Source: Holophagaceae bacterium (GTDB lineage: Bacteria > Acidobacteriota > Holophagae > Holophagales > Holophagaceae). Taken from it: DNA of 5,986 nt. The stretch is from contig JANXYT010000289.1 in the NCBI GenBank assembly GCA_025355915.1, forward strand, positions 1-5,986, given 5' to 3'. The stretch's first letter is position 1, and every line of letters starts with the position of its first letter. A model generated the notes under the pieces. It was given only the letters and a program-made list of their open reading frames with translations. It had not been told where the DNA came from and did not search any database. Below are positions 5,364 to 5,986 of the stretch, one piece after another. The position numbers and the translations under genes are program-made.

Positions 5364-5986
5364 CACTCTTCATCCTCGTCATCATCCGGGGTGGCTCCCG
5401 GCGCCTGGGGAGGCGAAGCCGGGGCCCCAACCTTCGCCGCCTGCTCTTTGGCGATGCGGATGCGAAGGTCCCCCAGGCGCTTCTCGAGCGCGGCCCGGTC
5501 GGGGAACACGAAGGCCAGGGCGCGGTCCCATTGCTCGGCGGCCTCGGCCAGCTTGCCTTGTTTCACCAGGACCTCACCGAGGTGTTTGCGCACCTCCGGG
5601 CTGAAGGGACTCAATTCCGCGGCGCGACGCAGGGTGGTCTCCGCCTCGGCGATCCGCCCCAGCTTGAACTGGGCCCACCCCAGGCTGTCCACCACATTCC
5701 CATTGTCCGGTGTGGCCTTGGCGCTGGCTTCGATCAGGGTGGCGGCTTCTTCGAGATCCCGGTCCTGCTCCAGCAGCAGGTAGCCGAGGTTGTTCTGGAC
5801 CAGCGGGTTGGAGGGCTCCATGGTCTGGGCCTCCCGCAGCACCGCCAGGGATTCCGCATGGCGGTCGAGCTGGTCATAGGCTTGGCTCTGCATGATGAGC
5901 ATGTCCACATGGCGCACCGGCGAAAGGCTGCGGGCGCGCTCCAACGCCTCCAGGCACTTGTCCCAGCGCTGGAACTCCTGCCATAG
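5363..5986 (-). CDS. Tetratricopeptide repeat protein, 5' partial
   Basis: The frame is open to the window edge, so only the C-terminal 207 residues are visible; the N-terminus and any export signal lie outside. There are four full TPR units plus a partial first one. They include HVDMLIMQSQAYDQLDRHAE, NPLVQNNLGYLLLEQDRDLE, GNVVDSLGWAQFKLGRIAEAE and SPEVRKHLGEVLVKQGKLAEA. The NNLGYLL, DSLGW and HLGEVL wording matches the TPR proteins encoded next to lolB in Gram-negative bacteria. A helix rich in Lys/Arg (ALEKRLGDLRIRIAKEQA) follows, then a Pro/Ala linker and an acidic end, DDDEDEE. TPRs mediate protein-protein contacts; the partner is unknown. The stop overlaps the start of the LolB-like gene, so the two are translated as a unit. 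Confidence 0.93.
   Translation of the reverse strand, partial: LWQEFQRWDKCLEALERARSLSPVRHVDMLIMQSQAYDQLDRHAESLAVLREAQTMEPSNPLVQNNLGYLLLEQDRDLEEAATLIEASAKATPDNGNVVDSLGWAQFKLGRIAEAETTLRRAAELSPFSPEVRKHLGEVLVKQGKLAEAAEQWDRALAFVFPDRAALEKRLGDLRIRIAKEQAAKVGAPASPPQAPGATPDDDEDEE

Overview
This is a GC-rich window from what looks like a diderm bacterium. The protein families and the dense, G/C-ending codon use would suit an Acidobacteriota of the Holophaga/Geothrix type, but that placement is a guess from general appearance. Diderm status is supported by a TPR gene followed by a LolB-like gene, the same pairing found at the hemA-lolB-ispE locus of Pseudomonas. No tRNA, rRNA, CRISPR array, insertion sequence or phage gene is visible.

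Left part (1-3044, + strand) is a tight three-gene operon. It starts with the 3' two thirds of tex (a YqgF/HhH/S1 RNA-binding protein with an unusual Arg-Pro-Glu-Gly repeat tail). Next comes a one-base-overlapping gene for an unrecognised lipoprotein, then lepB (signal peptidase I) after a 20-base gap. A 194-base spacer follows. It holds a perfect 12-bp inverted repeat with a small hairpin and T-run inside its loop, then a TTGACA-type promoter placed so close to the next ATG that the transcript may be leaderless. That promoter would drive a secreted S1/P1-type zinc nuclease (3239-4069).

Right part (4142-5986, - strand) is read towards the nuclease. At the window edge is the C-terminal part of a TPR protein, whose stop overlaps the start of a short LolB-like protein that has no signal peptide or lipobox. 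A 373-base gene-poor stretch follows, with a GC-rich hairpin, a coding-like but unassigned short frame, an AT-rich patch and a probable promoter. Then comes a VOC (glyoxalase-like) gene with a perfect AGGAGG ribosome binding site and a less GC-biased codon choice than its neighbours. The nuclease and VOC genes are convergent, with 72 bases between their stops and no clear terminator.

Overall the region is largely housekeeping and envelope-related: RNA metabolism, protein export, an exported nuclease and probable lipoprotein handling. I found no convincing new multi-gene system. The most interesting points are the Tex repeat tail, the unknown lipoprotein coupled to tex and lepB, the nuclease leader region, and the LolB-like protein lacking an export signal.
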